A stretch of DNA of 64,000 bases from Nocardia sp. SYP-A9097 (GCF_009649815.1 NZ_WJIC01000009.1:222638-286637), one strand, 5' to 3'; numbered from the stretch's first letter, positions 48,648 through 58,551 are shown. Translations and numbers: made by a program. The notes: generated from the sequence alone by a model not told the origin.

Positions 48648-51266
48648 TCAGTCGTCGGAGTCTGTTGAATCCGAGTCCGGGGGTGTGCCGTCGCCGCCTC
48701 GGATGGTCCACAGCAGGCCGTCGAGTTCGTCCGGTTTGATGAGGACGTCTCGGGCTTTGGAGCCTTCCGAGGGGCCGACCACTCCCCTGGTCTCCATCAG
48801 GTCCATGAGGCGGCCGGCCTTGGCGAAGCCGACTCGGAGTTTGCGTTGCAGCATTGAGGTGGAACCGAATTGGGAGGTGACGACCAGTTCGGTGGCTTGC
48901 AGCAGGAGGTCGAGATCGTCGCCGATGTCGGCGTCGACGTCCTTCTTCTCGCCGGGCTTGGCGGCGGTGATGCCCTCTTGGTAGTCGGGCTCGGCTTGGG
49001 TTTTGGCGAAATCGACTACGGCTTGGATTTCCTCATCGGAGATGAAGGCACCCTGGAGACGGGTCGGCTTGCTGGCGCCCATGGGGAGGAACAGGCCGTC
49101 GCCCATGCCGATGAGTTTTTCCGCGCCGGGCTGGTCGAGGATTACTCGGGAGTCGGTCAAAGATGAAGTGGCGAAGGCCAATCGGGACGGCACGTTGGTC
49201 TTGATCAAGCCGGTGACCACGTCGACGGAGGGGCGCTGGGTGGCCAGGACCAGGTGAATGCCCGCGGCACGGGCCTTTTGGGTGATGCGGACGATGGCGT
49301 CCTCCACATCGCGGGGCGCGGTCATCATGAGGTCGGCGAGCTCGTCGACGATCGCCAGGATGTACGGGTACGGCCGGTAGACGCGTTCACTGCCGAGCGG
49401 AGTGGTGATCTGGCCGGACTTGACCTTGCGGTTGAAGTCGTCGATATGGCGAACCTTGTTGGCCTGCATGTCCTGATACCGCTGCTCCATCTCCTCCACC
49501 AGCCAGGCCAGCGCGGCGGCGGCCTTCTTCGGCTGGGTGATGATGGGGGTGATCAGATGCGGAATGCCCTCGTACGGTGTGAGTTCCACCATTTTGGGGT
49601 CGATGAGGATCATGCGGACCTCATCGGGGGTCGCCCGGTGCAGCAGCGAAATCAGCATGGAGTTCACGAAACTGGACTTACCGGAGCCGGTGGAGCCCGC
49701 CACCAGCAGGTGCGGCATCTTCGCCAGGTTCGCCGACAGGTACTCGCCCTCGATGTTCTTGCCCAGGCCGATCACCAAGGGGTGGTGGTCATTTCGGGTC
49801 GAGGGCGCCTTGAGCACATCGGCCAGGCGCACCAATTCCCTATCGGCATTGGGGACTTCGATACCGACCGCCGACTTGCCCGGAATAGGCGCGAGCAGGC
49901 GCACATTCTCGGTCGCCACCGCGTAGGCGATATTGCGGGCCAGCGCGGTGATCTTCTCGACCTTCACACCGGGACCGAGCTCCACCTCGTAGCGGGTAAC
50001 CGTCGGGCCCCGCACGAAACCCGTTACGGCGGCATCGATTTTGAACTGGACCAGTACCTCGGTAATGGCCTCGATCATGGATTCGTTTGCGGCGCTGCGC
50101 TTCTTGGGCGGTTCGCCATCGGTGAGCAGGGACAGCGGTGGCAGGTTGTAGTCGCCGTCCACCTCCCGCTCGGTGACGAACTCCAACTGCTGCGGCGGCG
50201 GAGGCGGCGGGGTCTGGTCGACGACCTTCGGCGGAGCCTTGCGCGGCTTGGCTTTCGGCTTCTCCTCGGCCGCGATCTCCTTGGCGTCCTGCAGCGGCGG
50301 CTCACCGATGATCTCGGTGACCGCGTCCGAACCGCCGAACTCGTCGGGCGGATAGTTCTCCGCCGGGCTGCGACCGCGACGACGCGACTTCACACCCTCA
50401 TGGCGCGGGAAACCGTCCTCGTCATAGTCGGCGGGATCGTAGAGGCCGGGTTCGTCGGAGTAGCTTTCGTACTCGTCACCGCGACTATCGGTGCCGAAGA
50501 TCTCGCGGAGCGCGTCCGGGACCTCGCGCACGGTGGTGCCGGTGAGCAGCAGCAGCCCGAATCCGATGGCCAGCAACAGCAGTGGCACCGCCAGCCAGCC
50601 ACTGAGACCGTCCCGCAGCGGACCGCCCATGACATAGCCGACGAATCCGGCCCCATGTGCGCGACCATGCGAATCCGTCGGCGCACCCGACGCCAGATGC
50701 CACAGGCCCAGCACCGGAAGCCCGGTCAGCAAGCCGCCCAGCACAAGTCGCGGCCGAATCTCCGGATGTGCCTCGGTGCGCATGAGAATCACCGCGATAC
50801 CGATGGTCACGAACGGCAATGCCGCCGAAGCGGATCCGGCGATCGCGCGAACCGCGGCATCGACCCCGTGCCCGACCGGCCCGCCCGCCGACAACCACAC
50901 CGCCGCCGCGATGATGATCCCGAAACCGACCAGCCCCAGCGCGATTCCGTCGCGCCGATGCCCGTGCTCGATCTCCCCCGCCCGGCTCAAGGCCCGTGTA
51001 CTCGCGCCGAGCCCGCGCGCCAGCATGTTCCAGCCTCTGCTCACACTGCGGGTGACCACCGCCAGCGGAGCGGTATCGGATCTGCGCCGCGGCGCGGGCC
51101 GCCGGGCCGGAGCGGGGCGTTTGGGGCTGCGAACGCGACCGGCGGACGCGGTGCGACCGCCCGCGGCGGCACGCGGAGTACGCGCCCGGGATCGTGCAGG
51201 AGTCTGCCCCCGCGTCGATCCCGCTCGCGAACGTGACGTTGCGGTACCGCGGGACTTACCTGGCAT
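48648..51266 (-). CDS. ftsK: DNA translocase FtsK/SpoIIIE
   Basis: The 872-residue protein starts at ATG 51266 (MPGKSRGTATSRSRAGSTRG). An Arg/Ser-rich N-terminal leader precedes four or five membrane helices (about 105-260). An acidic/proline linker follows, then the RecA-like motor with Walker A VAGSTGSGKSSFVNSML and Walker B ILAIVDELADLMM, and the C-terminal gamma winged helix (LLLQATELVVTSQFGSTSML, LMETRGVVGPSEGSKARDVL). It pumps chromosomal DNA at the division septum toward dif, guided by KOPS, and activates XerCD. In M. tuberculosis this gene directly follows argA; here the two lie 27 kb apart. Confidence 0.96.
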   Translation of the reverse strand: MPGKSRGTATSRSRAGSTRGQTPARSRARTPRAAAGGRTASAGRVRSPKRPAPARRPAPRRRSDTAPLAVVTRSVSRGWNMLARGLGASTRALSRAGEIEHGHRRDGIALGLVGFGIIIAAAVWLSAGGPVGHGVDAAVRAIAGSASAALPFVTIGIAVILMRTEAHPEIRPRLVLGGLLTGLPVLGLWHLASGAPTDSHGRAHGAGFVGYVMGGPLRDGLSGWLAVPLLLLAIGFGLLLLTGTTVREVPDALREIFGTDSRGDEYESYSDEPGLYDPADYDEDGFPRHEGVKSRRRGRSPAENYPPDEFGGSDAVTEIIGEPPLQDAKEIAAEEKPKAKPRKAPPKVVDQTPPPPPPQQLEFVTEREVDGDYNLPPLSLLTDGEPPKKRSAANESMIEAITEVLVQFKIDAAVTGFVRGPTVTRYEVELGPGVKVEKITALARNIAYAVATENVRLLAPIPGKSAVGIEVPNADRELVRLADVLKAPSTRNDHHPLVIGLGKNIEGEYLSANLAKMPHLLVAGSTGSGKSSFVNSMLISLLHRATPDEVRMILIDPKMVELTPYEGIPHLITPIITQPKKAAAALAWLVEEMEQRYQDMQANKVRHIDDFNRKVKSGQITTPLGSERVYRPYPYILAIVDELADLMMTAPRDVEDAIVRITQKARAAGIHLVLATQRPSVDVVTGLIKTNVPSRLAFATSSLTDSRVILDQPGAEKLIGMGDGLFLPMGASKPTRLQGAFISDEEIQAVVDFAKTQAEPDYQEGITAAKPGEKKDVDADIGDDLDLLLQATELVVTSQFGSTSMLQRKLRVGFAKAGRLMDLMETRGVVGPSEGSKARDVLIKPDELDGLLWTIRGGDGTPPDSDSTDSDD

Positions 51267-51412
51267 GACCCCCAGGCTAGCCGTAAACGCACCACCCGGA
51301 CCATCCGCAACACTCGACCCACCCACAACAACCATGTGGGATAGGCAACGTCAATGGCCGCCCCGGGCCTCATGCCGGCACCTGAGTCACCTGGGGACGG
51401 CGACGGATCAGG

Positions 51413-54373
51413 TCAACTGGCGGCGGGGACCGCTTCCTGTCTGGCGGGGAGTGGGGTGGGGGTCGCGACGGCGCCCCAGCGGGTCAGGGCTTGCTCGAAG
51501 TCGGGGATCTGGGTGGCGGCGGTGCGATAGCACTCGGCGGCATCGACATTGCGGCCCATGCGGCGCAGGGCCGTATAGCGGACCAGCAGGTTGTAGGTGT
51601 GCAGGACGTCCAGGTGGTGCGAGTCGCGGGTGGCTTCGGCGCGTTCGGCGTGCTCGGCGGCCTGCGGGAGACGGCCCGCGCTGAAGTGCACCAGGGCGGC
51701 GCGGGAGTGGACGGCGGATTCGAAACGGGTGGACCCGGCGCGGCGGGCGGCACGCAGGGCGGCGTCGAACAGGTGCGTGCCGAGTTCGGCCTCACCCTGT
51801 TTGCTGATGATCGCGGCGGCTTCGGTCAAGGCCCACATGACATTCCGGCGCGCGCCCGGGTGACTGTCACACACGACCGCGCGCGCGGCCGCGGCCAGCG
51901 AGTCGCGATCGCGTCCGGCGGCCGAATACGCCCGGGAGAGCGCCGAATACGCCACGCGCACGCATTCCGGGCTGGAGCCGAACCGGTAGAGGCGCAGTGC
52001 GGTGGCGAAGTGGCCGACCGCGCTCATGGGATCCTGCCGATGCATACCGAGCATGCCCGCGAAGATATGCGAGGTGCCGGCGACCCACGGTTCGGTCTCG
52101 GCGTCGACGTCCTCGGAGAGCCTGCGCACATGCTCCGCGGCGCGCTCGGGTTCACCGAATTCCGAGACCAGTGCGAAGACCAGAGCCAACCGGGCGCGAC
52201 TGGCGGAGACCCGATTACCGTCGGTCTCGCAGACCCGGATCAACTCTTCGAGCGCCTTCTCGATATCGACGGTGGCATCGCTGGCGAGCATGGTCTCGGC
52301 CACCGCCAACGCCAGATCCGCGGCCACCACCCGATGCTCGCGCGTACCCGCGGTCGCCAGCCGGTACAGCGCGATCAGATTGCGGCGCTCCACATTCAGG
52401 AAATCGCGCGTGGTATCGAGACCGGCGAGCCGGGTGCCCGGATGCCCGGTCGGGGCCAGCCCGAGCCGCAACCCCGGATGCCGAACGCGCAGCACGGTTT
52501 TCATGGTCGCCAGGTAGTAATCGAGCAGCCGCGCGGTGGCATCCACCGCGGTATCGGCGCGCTGGCCTGCGAGCGGAAGTTCGGCGGCCGCCACCGCGGA
52601 CCCGAGCGGGCGCTCTCCCACCGGCGAATGCGCGCGCTGGAAACCGCTGGCGTACAACCGCATCAGGTCGTGATAGTGGTAGCGACCACGGCCGACGCTT
52701 TCGAGCATGCCGCGGTCGACGAGCTCCTCACACAGGTCTTCGGCGAGGGATTCGGTGGTGTCCAGCACCGCGGCGGTGGCGGCCAGGGGCAGGTCGGGAA
52801 GTTCGGCGACGGCGAGCAGTCGGAAGGCACGCGCGGCCTCGACCGGAAGTTGCTCGTATCCGGCACGGAAGGCCGCCGTCAGCGCCAGGTCCCCGGCCCG
52901 GAAACGGTCCAGGTCATGGCGTTCGGCGGCGAGCCGGTCGGCCTCGGAGATGATTGTCCACTGCGGCCGGGCCGCAACCCGGGCCGCCACAATCCGCACC
53001 GCCATGGGCAGCCGCCCGCACAACTCGACAATCCGCCGGGTGGATTCGGCCTCGGCGGCCACCCGCGCCGATCCGACAATGCGGGCGAAAAGCGCGGCCG
53101 CCTCATCGGTTTCGAGCACCTTCAGCGCGGCCTGACGCACCCCGGGCAACGCGGTCAACGGCCGCCGGGCCGTCACCAGCACCGCGCACCCGGACTCGCC
53201 GGGCAGCAGCGGCATGACCTGCGCTGCGTCACAGGCATTGTCGAGTACCAGCAGCATGCGCCGCCCACTGACCACGGACCGGAACTGTGCCGCCCGCTCG
53301 GCCACTCCGGCGGGCACCTCCCGCTGCGGCACATTCAACGCGCGCAGGAACGCGCCCAGCACATGTTCGGGTTCGGCCGGATCCGTGCCCGCGCCGTGCA
53401 GGTCGACATAGAGCTGCCCATCCGGGTACCGGTCGCGAATCCGGTGTGCCACATGCAGAGCCAGCGCGGTCTTACCGACCCCGCCCATTCCGGAGATCGC
53501 GACAATCGGGGTGACGGCGTCACCGAGCACCGCGCACAGCTCGCGCACCAATTCCTGGCGACCGGTGAAATCGGCTGTATCCGGCGGCAATTGCGCCGGT
53601 TTCGGCGTGGCGGCATTGGCTGTCTCGACGGGAAGTTCGTCGACGAGGATCTGCCGATGCAGCTCCAATAGCGCCGGACCGGGTTCGATCCCCTGTTCGG
53701 AGACGAGCAGTCGCCGAATCCGCTGATACTCCTCCAGCGCCTCGGTGCGACGACCCGCGCGATAGAGCGCGGTCATCATGAGCCCGCGCAGCCGCTCACT
53801 GTGCGGATCACCGGTGATCAGCGCCTCCAGGTCGGCGACGGCGCGCGAATGATCGCCACGCAGCACGGTGATCTCGATGAGGTCCTCGCGCAGCACATGT
53901 CGCAGCCGCCGCAGTCGCGCCCGCTCGGCTCCGGCCCACGGACCCGGCACCCCGCTGAGCGGATCACCCCGCCACTGCCGCAGCAGTCCCCGCAGCGCGG
54001 CGTCGGCCTGCTCCAATTGCCCTTGCGCGCGGGCCTTCTCGGCTTCGGCGCGGCAGCGGTCGATGCGGTCGAGATCCAATTCGAGCAGACCTTCGAGCCG
54101 ATACCCTCGCGACTCCGAGGAGAGTCGCACCGTGCCCGGTTCGGTCGCCAAATGCTTGCGTAATGCCCACGCGTAATTACGCAGCGCGCCGACCGCGGAG
54201 GAGGGCCGGTCCGCGCCCCAGATGCCGTCGACCAATTCCTCGATCGAGACCGTGCGCCCGCGGGCGAAGGCGAGCATGACCAGGGCGGCCTGCTGCTTGG
54301 GTGGCATGGTCGGGGTGGGGACACCATCCGACACCAACTCGACCGGTCCGAGAACCGCCAGTTGCCAAGACAT
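51413..54373 (-). CDS. SARP-family regulator with STAND ATPase and TPR domains (AfsR-like)
   Basis: The product has 986 residues: an N-terminal OmpR-type winged helix (about 3-95: MSWQLAVLGPVELVSDG, VSIEELVDGIWGADRPSSAV) and a bacterial transcriptional activator domain (about 96-245: RIDRCRAEAEKARAQGQLEQ). An NB-ARC ATPase follows with Walker A SGMGGVGKTALALH near residue 295 and LLVLDNACDAAQVMPLLPGE, and the last third is TPR-like. The AfsR-type layout is seen in regulators of secondary metabolism. No biosynthetic cluster is visible in the window, so its targets are unknown. It lies between ftsK and the TIGR03085 gene on the same strand. Confidence 0.92.
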   Translation of the reverse strand: MSWQLAVLGPVELVSDGVPTPTMPPKQQAALVMLAFARGRTVSIEELVDGIWGADRPSSAVGALRNYAWALRKHLATEPGTVRLSSESRGYRLEGLLELDLDRIDRCRAEAEKARAQGQLEQADAALRGLLRQWRGDPLSGVPGPWAGAERARLRRLRHVLREDLIEITVLRGDHSRAVADLEALITGDPHSERLRGLMMTALYRAGRRTEALEEYQRIRRLLVSEQGIEPGPALLELHRQILVDELPVETANAATPKPAQLPPDTADFTGRQELVRELCAVLGDAVTPIVAISGMGGVGKTALALHVAHRIRDRYPDGQLYVDLHGAGTDPAEPEHVLGAFLRALNVPQREVPAGVAERAAQFRSVVSGRRMLLVLDNACDAAQVMPLLPGESGCAVLVTARRPLTALPGVRQAALKVLETDEAAALFARIVGSARVAAEAESTRRIVELCGRLPMAVRIVAARVAARPQWTIISEADRLAAERHDLDRFRAGDLALTAAFRAGYEQLPVEAARAFRLLAVAELPDLPLAATAAVLDTTESLAEDLCEELVDRGMLESVGRGRYHYHDLMRLYASGFQRAHSPVGERPLGSAVAAAELPLAGQRADTAVDATARLLDYYLATMKTVLRVRHPGLRLGLAPTGHPGTRLAGLDTTRDFLNVERRNLIALYRLATAGTREHRVVAADLALAVAETMLASDATVDIEKALEELIRVCETDGNRVSASRARLALVFALVSEFGEPERAAEHVRRLSEDVDAETEPWVAGTSHIFAGMLGMHRQDPMSAVGHFATALRLYRFGSSPECVRVAYSALSRAYSAAGRDRDSLAAAARAVVCDSHPGARRNVMWALTEAAAIISKQGEAELGTHLFDAALRAARRAGSTRFESAVHSRAALVHFSAGRLPQAAEHAERAEATRDSHHLDVLHTYNLLVRYTALRRMGRNVDAAECYRTAATQIPDFEQALTRWGAVATPTPLPARQEAVPAAS

Positions 54374-54500
54374 TGCCTACCACCTCATCACACCACGGGC
54401 TTCTGCCGATCACAGAAATTACCGATCGACGCGTGATCGTTTCATGACCGGCGGTCCCGTTGCCACTCGGTCTGGGATCTCCGTCCCAGGTGGCGGGAGG

Positions 54501-55118
54501 TCAGACGCTGCGATCGAGGGCGTGCACGGCCTCCACATCGGCGGGTTCGCCGGTGGCCTCCAGCCGCACGGCATTTCGGCCGAAAGCGTGGAAGAGCAGT
54601 TCGGAAGGCTTGCCCGCCAACACCACGGTGCGATCCCCTTTTTGGTGCGCGATGGTGCGCCGGCCGTCCGGCGTCGCGAGCGCGACGGTAACCGTCGATT
54701 TGCGATATGCCATGCGCGCCAAGCCCGTCAGCACTTTCCAGACCCGGTCCTCATCGGCGGCGGCGAGTTCGCGTGGCTCCCAACCGGGTTCGGCGCGGCG
54801 CACGTCCTCATGGTGGACATACATTTCGGTGAGGTTCATCAGCGAGTCGACCGGGCGCAGGAACCACGGCGGGCCGCCCGCTATCTTGGCGAGCAGCTCC
54901 GGGAAGGGGCGTTGCGCCACCTTGTGCTGCACCCGGTCGAGGTAGGGGGCGAAGGGCTTCAGCATGATGCCGGGGGCGGCGTCGGGGCGGGATTCGCGAA
55001 CGATCAAGTGCGCGGCCAGATCTCGCACCGTCCACGTACCGCACAGGGTGGGCGCGTCCGGACCGGCGGCGGTCATGGTCTGCACCAGGGCCTGGCGTTC
55101 GCGTTGGGCCATACTCAT
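54501..55118 (-). CDS. TIGR03085-family metal-binding protein (DinB/maleylpyruvate isomerase-like)
   Basis: The 205-residue protein starts at ATG 55118 (MSMAQRERQALVQTMTAAGP). The TIGR03085 pattern is clear: TLCGTWTVRDLAAHLIVRES, MNLTEMYVHHEDVRRAEPGW, with metal ligands His in LAAHL and HHEDV. The C-terminal part RKSTVTVALATPDGRRTIAH and VLAGKPSELLFHAFGRNAVR has the usual SCP2-like small fold. These proteins are thought to be thiol-dependent metalloenzymes of the four-helix DinB superfamily, with function mostly unproven. It is divergent from the DUF4189 gene. Confidence 0.88.
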   Translation of the reverse strand: MSMAQRERQALVQTMTAAGPDAPTLCGTWTVRDLAAHLIVRESRPDAAPGIMLKPFAPYLDRVQHKVAQRPFPELLAKIAGGPPWFLRPVDSLMNLTEMYVHHEDVRRAEPGWEPRELAAADEDRVWKVLTGLARMAYRKSTVTVALATPDGRRTIAHQKGDRTVVLAGKPSELLFHAFGRNAVRLEATGEPADVEAVHALDRSV

Positions 55119-55246
55119 AAAGGCAACCCTAACCGGATGGCGGGCGCATTGCATGGCGCCTCCGAGATGCACCGCCGCGAAGCGGGTTGGCGTCGGCGAA
55201 TCCGGGTCGGTAGCTTGATCACTCGGTCCATAGGGGAATGGATCCC

Positions 55247-55654
55247 ATGTACAAGAAGGGCAACACCTTGAAAAAGATCGTCAGTGGCGCCGCCGTGATG
55301 GTCGCGGCCGTCGGCTCCCTGCTGGTGGGCACCGCGGCTCCGGCTGGGGCCTATACCGACAATTTCGGCGCCATCGCACTGTCGCCGTCGACCGGTCGGA
55401 TCGGCTACTCCTACGACTACTCCGACCGCGATTCGGCGAAGGACGGCGCGATGCAGTCGTGCACCTTCGACGACTGCCGGGTCGTGGCCAGCTTCGCGAA
55501 CGGTTGCGGTGCGGTTGCCTACTCCCGTCGTGCCGGTCTCTACACCTATGGTGCGGCGTACTCGCGCTCCACGGCGCGCACGCAGGCGCTGAATCGGAAC
55601 AGCTCCGACGCCACCATCATTCACTGGAACTGCACCACGGGCTACGAGCTCTAA
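55247..55654 (+). CDS. Secreted DUF4189 protein
   Basis: The 135-residue protein begins MYKKGNTLKKIVSGAAVMVA with AGGGGAATGG upstream; an ATG nine bases earlier is possible. A signal peptide ends near APAGA-YTDN. The DUF4189 domain follows: FGAIALSPSTGRIGYSYDYS, AMQSCTFDDCRVVASFANGC and a final TIIHWNCTTGYEL. Four or five conserved cysteines (SCTFDDC, NGC, NC) suggest disulfides in the cell envelope or outside. Function unknown. It lies 24 bases before the MTB12-like gene and is probably cotranscribed. Confidence 0.85.
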   Translation: MYKKGNTLKKIVSGAAVMVAAVGSLLVGTAAPAGAYTDNFGAIALSPSTGRIGYSYDYSDRDSAKDGAMQSCTFDDCRVVASFANGCGAVAYSRRAGLYTYGAAYSRSTARTQALNRNSSDATIIHWNCTTGYEL

Positions 55655-55678
55655 TATTCCATTCAGGGGAGAAATTCG

Positions 55679-56239
55679 TTGAAGCACAGCATCTTCCGCG
55701 CCACCGCCGCCATGGCGCTGGCCGCGACGGCGTTCGGACTGGTCGCCTGCAGCAGCAGTGAGACCAAATCGGACAGCCCGGCCACCACCACGAGTGCGGC
55801 CGCGTCCAACAACAAGTTCCAGGGCACCACCGACGACACCAAGGAGACCGGCGCACCGCCGTCCACCACCCCGGCGCCCGATCTGCCCAAGCCGACCGTC
55901 GCCGAGCTGAACGACAAGCTCACCAAGGCGTTCGATCCGGCCATCGACGCCAAGACCAAGATCAACTGGATCGAAAACGCCGGCCAGGACCCGCAATTGG
56001 TCGCCAAGCTGGTCGACGCCGCCAAGAAGAACGACGTCAAGGTCGAGATCACCAACGTCCCCGACCCGGTCGCCGGGAAGATCAAGGCCGACGCCAAGGT
56101 CACCATCGGTGGCTCCCCCGTCGACAAGGCCACCGTCTCCTTCGTCGCCGACGGCAACGACTGGAAGGTCGACCACGCCTTCGCCTGCAGCATTGTGAAG
56201 GCCGCCAAGCTCGATTCGGCTGCCTGCCAGGACAACTAA
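55679..56239 (+). CDS. MTB12-like secreted lipoprotein antigen
   Basis: The product has 186 residues, with TTG 55679 as start after GGGGAGA. The lipobox is FGLVACSSS with Cys24, so it is lipid-anchored. A low-complexity Ser/Thr/Pro region leads to the MTB12-family domain (TVAELNDKLTKAFDPAIDAK, TKINWIENAGQDPQLVAKLV, AGKIKADAKVTIGGSPVD, DWKVDHAFACSIVKAAKLDS). The fold is NTF2-like. Function is unknown; mycobacterial relatives are immunodominant. It is followed by a strong hairpin terminator. Confidence 0.86.
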   Translation: MKHSIFRATAAMALAATAFGLVACSSSETKSDSPATTTSAAASNNKFQGTTDDTKETGAPPSTTPAPDLPKPTVAELNDKLTKAFDPAIDAKTKINWIENAGQDPQLVAKLVDAAKKNDVKVEITNVPDPVAGKIKADAKVTIGGSPVDKATVSFVADGNDWKVDHAFACSIVKAAKLDSAACQDN

Positions 56240-56254
56240 GTAACGCTTGCGGTT

Positions 56255-56283
56255 CCGCCCCGACAGCCGGTCTGTCGGGGCGG
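56255..56283 (+). terminator. Rho-independent-type terminator after the MTB12-like gene
   Basis: CCGCCCCGACAG (56255-56266) pairs perfectly with CTGTCGGGGCGG (56272-56283) around a 5-base loop, and is followed by ATTTGTTT. It lies 16 bases after the stop. Confidence 0.9.
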
Positions 56284-56390
56284 ATTTGTTTGCAGCGCGA
56301 GGGTTGTCGAGGCCCGCATGCCGACCATGCCCGAATTCAATGTTTAAATGCGCATATTTCAATGTAAGTATGTTAGTAGGCGAATGCAAA

Positions 56391-56420
56391 AGAGCCCGGC
56401 AGCACCAGCTGCCGGGCTCT
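56391..56420 (-). terminator. Terminator of the dapA-rnj operon
   Basis: AGAGCCCGGCAGC (56391-56403) and GCTGCCGGGCTCT (56408-56420) form a 13-bp perfect stem with a 4-base loop. On the minus strand it is followed by TTTTGC. It lies 29 bases after the rnj stop. The region between it and the preceding terminator (56284-56390) is unusually AT-rich around 56337-56380 and holds no gene. Confidence 0.88.
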
Positions 56421-56448
56421 CTTACGTTGTGGCTCTTGGCTATTCGGC

Positions 56449-58551
56449 TCAGACACCCATGACGGTCGGAACGATCATCGGACGGCGGCGGTACTTGTCC
56501 GCCACCCACTTGCCGACCACGCGGCGCACGCTCTGGGCGATGCGGTGGGTGTCGGTGACACCCTCGCTGGCCAGGCGACGGAGTTCGGCCTCGACGAGTT
56601 CGTGCGCGTCGACGAGGGCATCCGGGTCATCGGAGAAGCCACGGCCGGTGACGTCCGGTGCGCTGATGGCCTTTCCTGTGGTGGAGTCGACGGCGACGGT
56701 GATGGAGATGAAGCCGCCCTCCCCCAGCACGAGGCGATCCGAGAGGGTGGACTCACCGACGTCACCGACGGAGAGGCCGTCCACGTACACCTGACCGACC
56801 GGCACGCGACCGGTGATGCTGGCGATACCGTCCACCAGGTCCACCACGACGCCGTTCTCGGCGAGCATGACGCGCTCTTCCGGAACACCGGTCGCCACCG
56901 CGAGCGCGGCATTGGCGCGCAGGTGCCGCCATTCGCCGTGCACGGGCATGGCATTGGTGGGTCGCACCGCGTTGTACAGGTACAGCAGCTCACCGGCCGA
57001 AGCATGCCCGGAGACATGGACTTTCGCGTTCTGCTGGGTGATGACGGTCGCGCCGATCCGGGTCAGCCCGTTCACCACGGTGAAGACGGCGTTCTCATTA
57101 CCGGGGATCAGCGAGGACGCCAGCACGACGAGATCATCGGGGCGGATATTGATCTGCCGGTGATCGCCGCGCGCCATCCGCGACAGCGCCGACAGCGGTT
57201 CGCCCTGCGAGCCGGTCGAGATGAGCACCAGCTTGTGCACCGGCAGATTCGCCGCCTGATCGATATCCACGACCAGACCGTCCGGCACATTCAGGTAGCC
57301 GAGGTCCTGCGCGATCTGCATATTGCGGACCATGGAGCGCCCGACGAAGCAGATGCGGCGGTCGTAGCGCTGGGCCACCTCCACCACCTGCTGGATGCGG
57401 TGCACGTGAGAGGCGAAGGAGGCCACGATGACTCGGCCCTTGGCCTTGCCGATCACATTGTCCAGCACCGGGCCGATCTCACGCTCGGGCGTGACGAATC
57501 CGGGCACCTCGGCATTGGTGGAGTCCACCAGGAACAGGTCGACACCCTCATCACCTAGGCGCGAGAAACCCGCGAGGTCGGTGAGGCGGCCGTCCAGGGG
57601 CAGCTGATCCAGCTTGATATCGCCGGTGTGCAGCACCATGCCGGCGGGTGTGCGCACCGCGACGGCGATGGCATCCGGGATCGAGTGGTTGACCGCGAAG
57701 TACTCGCAATCGAACGACCCGTGCTGGGTGCGCTGACCCTCGGTGACCTCGATCAGCTTGGGCTGCAACCGATGCTCACGGCACTTGGCCGCCACCAGCG
57801 CGAGGGTGAACTTCGCACTGATAACCGGAATGTCGCGCCGCAGACGCAGCAGGAACGGCACCGCGCCGATGTGATCCTCATGCCCGTGCGTGAGGATGAC
57901 GGCCTCGACATCCTCGATGCGATCCTCGATGGGACCGAAGTCGGGCAGGATCAGGTCGACGCCGGGCTGCTGGTCCTCGGGGAACAGCACGCCGCAGTCG
58001 ATGATGAGCAGCTTGCCGTTGTACTCGAAAACGGTCATATTGCGGCCGATTTCACCGATGCCGCCGAGCGCGAATACGCGCAGGCCGCCCTTGGCGAGCT
58101 TCGGCGGCGGGTTCAGCTTCTGCCGCTCGACGCGCGGCTGCGCGGTGGTCTCGGAGCGGTCGCTGCGGCCGCCACCCTGGCGAGAACGCCCGCCCGGCTT
58201 GCGATTCCGCTCACCCTGACGCGAACGCGGCGCGGACTCGTCCTGCCGGGCCCGTGCGGGCGCGGCGGTCTCTGCCTTGGCCGGTGCGGCCTCGGCGACG
58301 GCACCGTTGCGCGCACCCCGGGCACTGCCACTGCGGCCGCGTGCGCGAGTCTCCTGCGGTGCGGCGCTTTCAGCGGCGGGCGCTACGCCCTGATCACCGG
58401 CGGTCTTGGGCTCGGCGGCAGCAGCGCTCGCGCCGCCGGCCTTGGATTCCACCGCCTTCGGCTGTGCGGCAACGGTTTCCGGCACCGGAGCCGGAGCCCC
58501 GGCGGCGCGGGATGCGGTGCGACGCGGTCGACGTCCCTCGGGGCTGCTCAT
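56449..58551 (-). CDS. rnj: Ribonuclease J
   Basis: The product has 700 residues. The first about 150 are a disordered Ala/Glu/Arg-rich extension. The metallo-beta-lactamase/beta-CASP core follows: VFALGGIGEIGRNMTVFEYN, metal motif LTHGHEDHIGAVPFLL, VLHTGDIKLDQLPLDG, and beta-CASP motifs VIVASFASHVHRIQQVVEVA and VISTGSQGEPLSALSRMARG. VHVSGHASAGELL lies near the C-terminal domain. The enzyme processes and degrades mRNA by 5'-3' exonuclease and endonuclease activity and matures rRNA. Its ATG overlaps the dapA stop (ATGA), so it is coupled to dapA, as in mycobacteria (Rv2752c-Rv2753c). Confidence 0.96.
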   Translation of the reverse strand: MSSPEGRRPRRTASRAAGAPAPVPETVAAQPKAVESKAGGASAAAAEPKTAGDQGVAPAAESAAPQETRARGRSGSARGARNGAVAEAAPAKAETAAPARARQDESAPRSRQGERNRKPGGRSRQGGGRSDRSETTAQPRVERQKLNPPPKLAKGGLRVFALGGIGEIGRNMTVFEYNGKLLIIDCGVLFPEDQQPGVDLILPDFGPIEDRIEDVEAVILTHGHEDHIGAVPFLLRLRRDIPVISAKFTLALVAAKCREHRLQPKLIEVTEGQRTQHGSFDCEYFAVNHSIPDAIAVAVRTPAGMVLHTGDIKLDQLPLDGRLTDLAGFSRLGDEGVDLFLVDSTNAEVPGFVTPEREIGPVLDNVIGKAKGRVIVASFASHVHRIQQVVEVAQRYDRRICFVGRSMVRNMQIAQDLGYLNVPDGLVVDIDQAANLPVHKLVLISTGSQGEPLSALSRMARGDHRQINIRPDDLVVLASSLIPGNENAVFTVVNGLTRIGATVITQQNAKVHVSGHASAGELLYLYNAVRPTNAMPVHGEWRHLRANAALAVATGVPEERVMLAENGVVVDLVDGIASITGRVPVGQVYVDGLSVGDVGESTLSDRLVLGEGGFISITVAVDSTTGKAISAPDVTGRGFSDDPDALVDAHELVEAELRRLASEGVTDTHRIAQSVRRVVGKWVADKYRRRPMIVPTVMGV

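Noticed and set aside
51491..53671. A 726-codon plus-strand frame, plus a 660-codon one at 49254-51236
   Set aside because: Both are antisense to SARP and ftsK coding sequence and show only shadow composition.
51413..54373. SARP regulator as a marker of a secondary-metabolite cluster
   Set aside because: No polyketide, peptide synthetase, terpene or RiPP biosynthetic genes lie within the window around it.
55247..55654. DUF4189 protein as a RiPP or toxin precursor
   Set aside because: Its signal peptide and DUF4189 domain explain it, and no modifying enzyme or immunity gene is adjacent.
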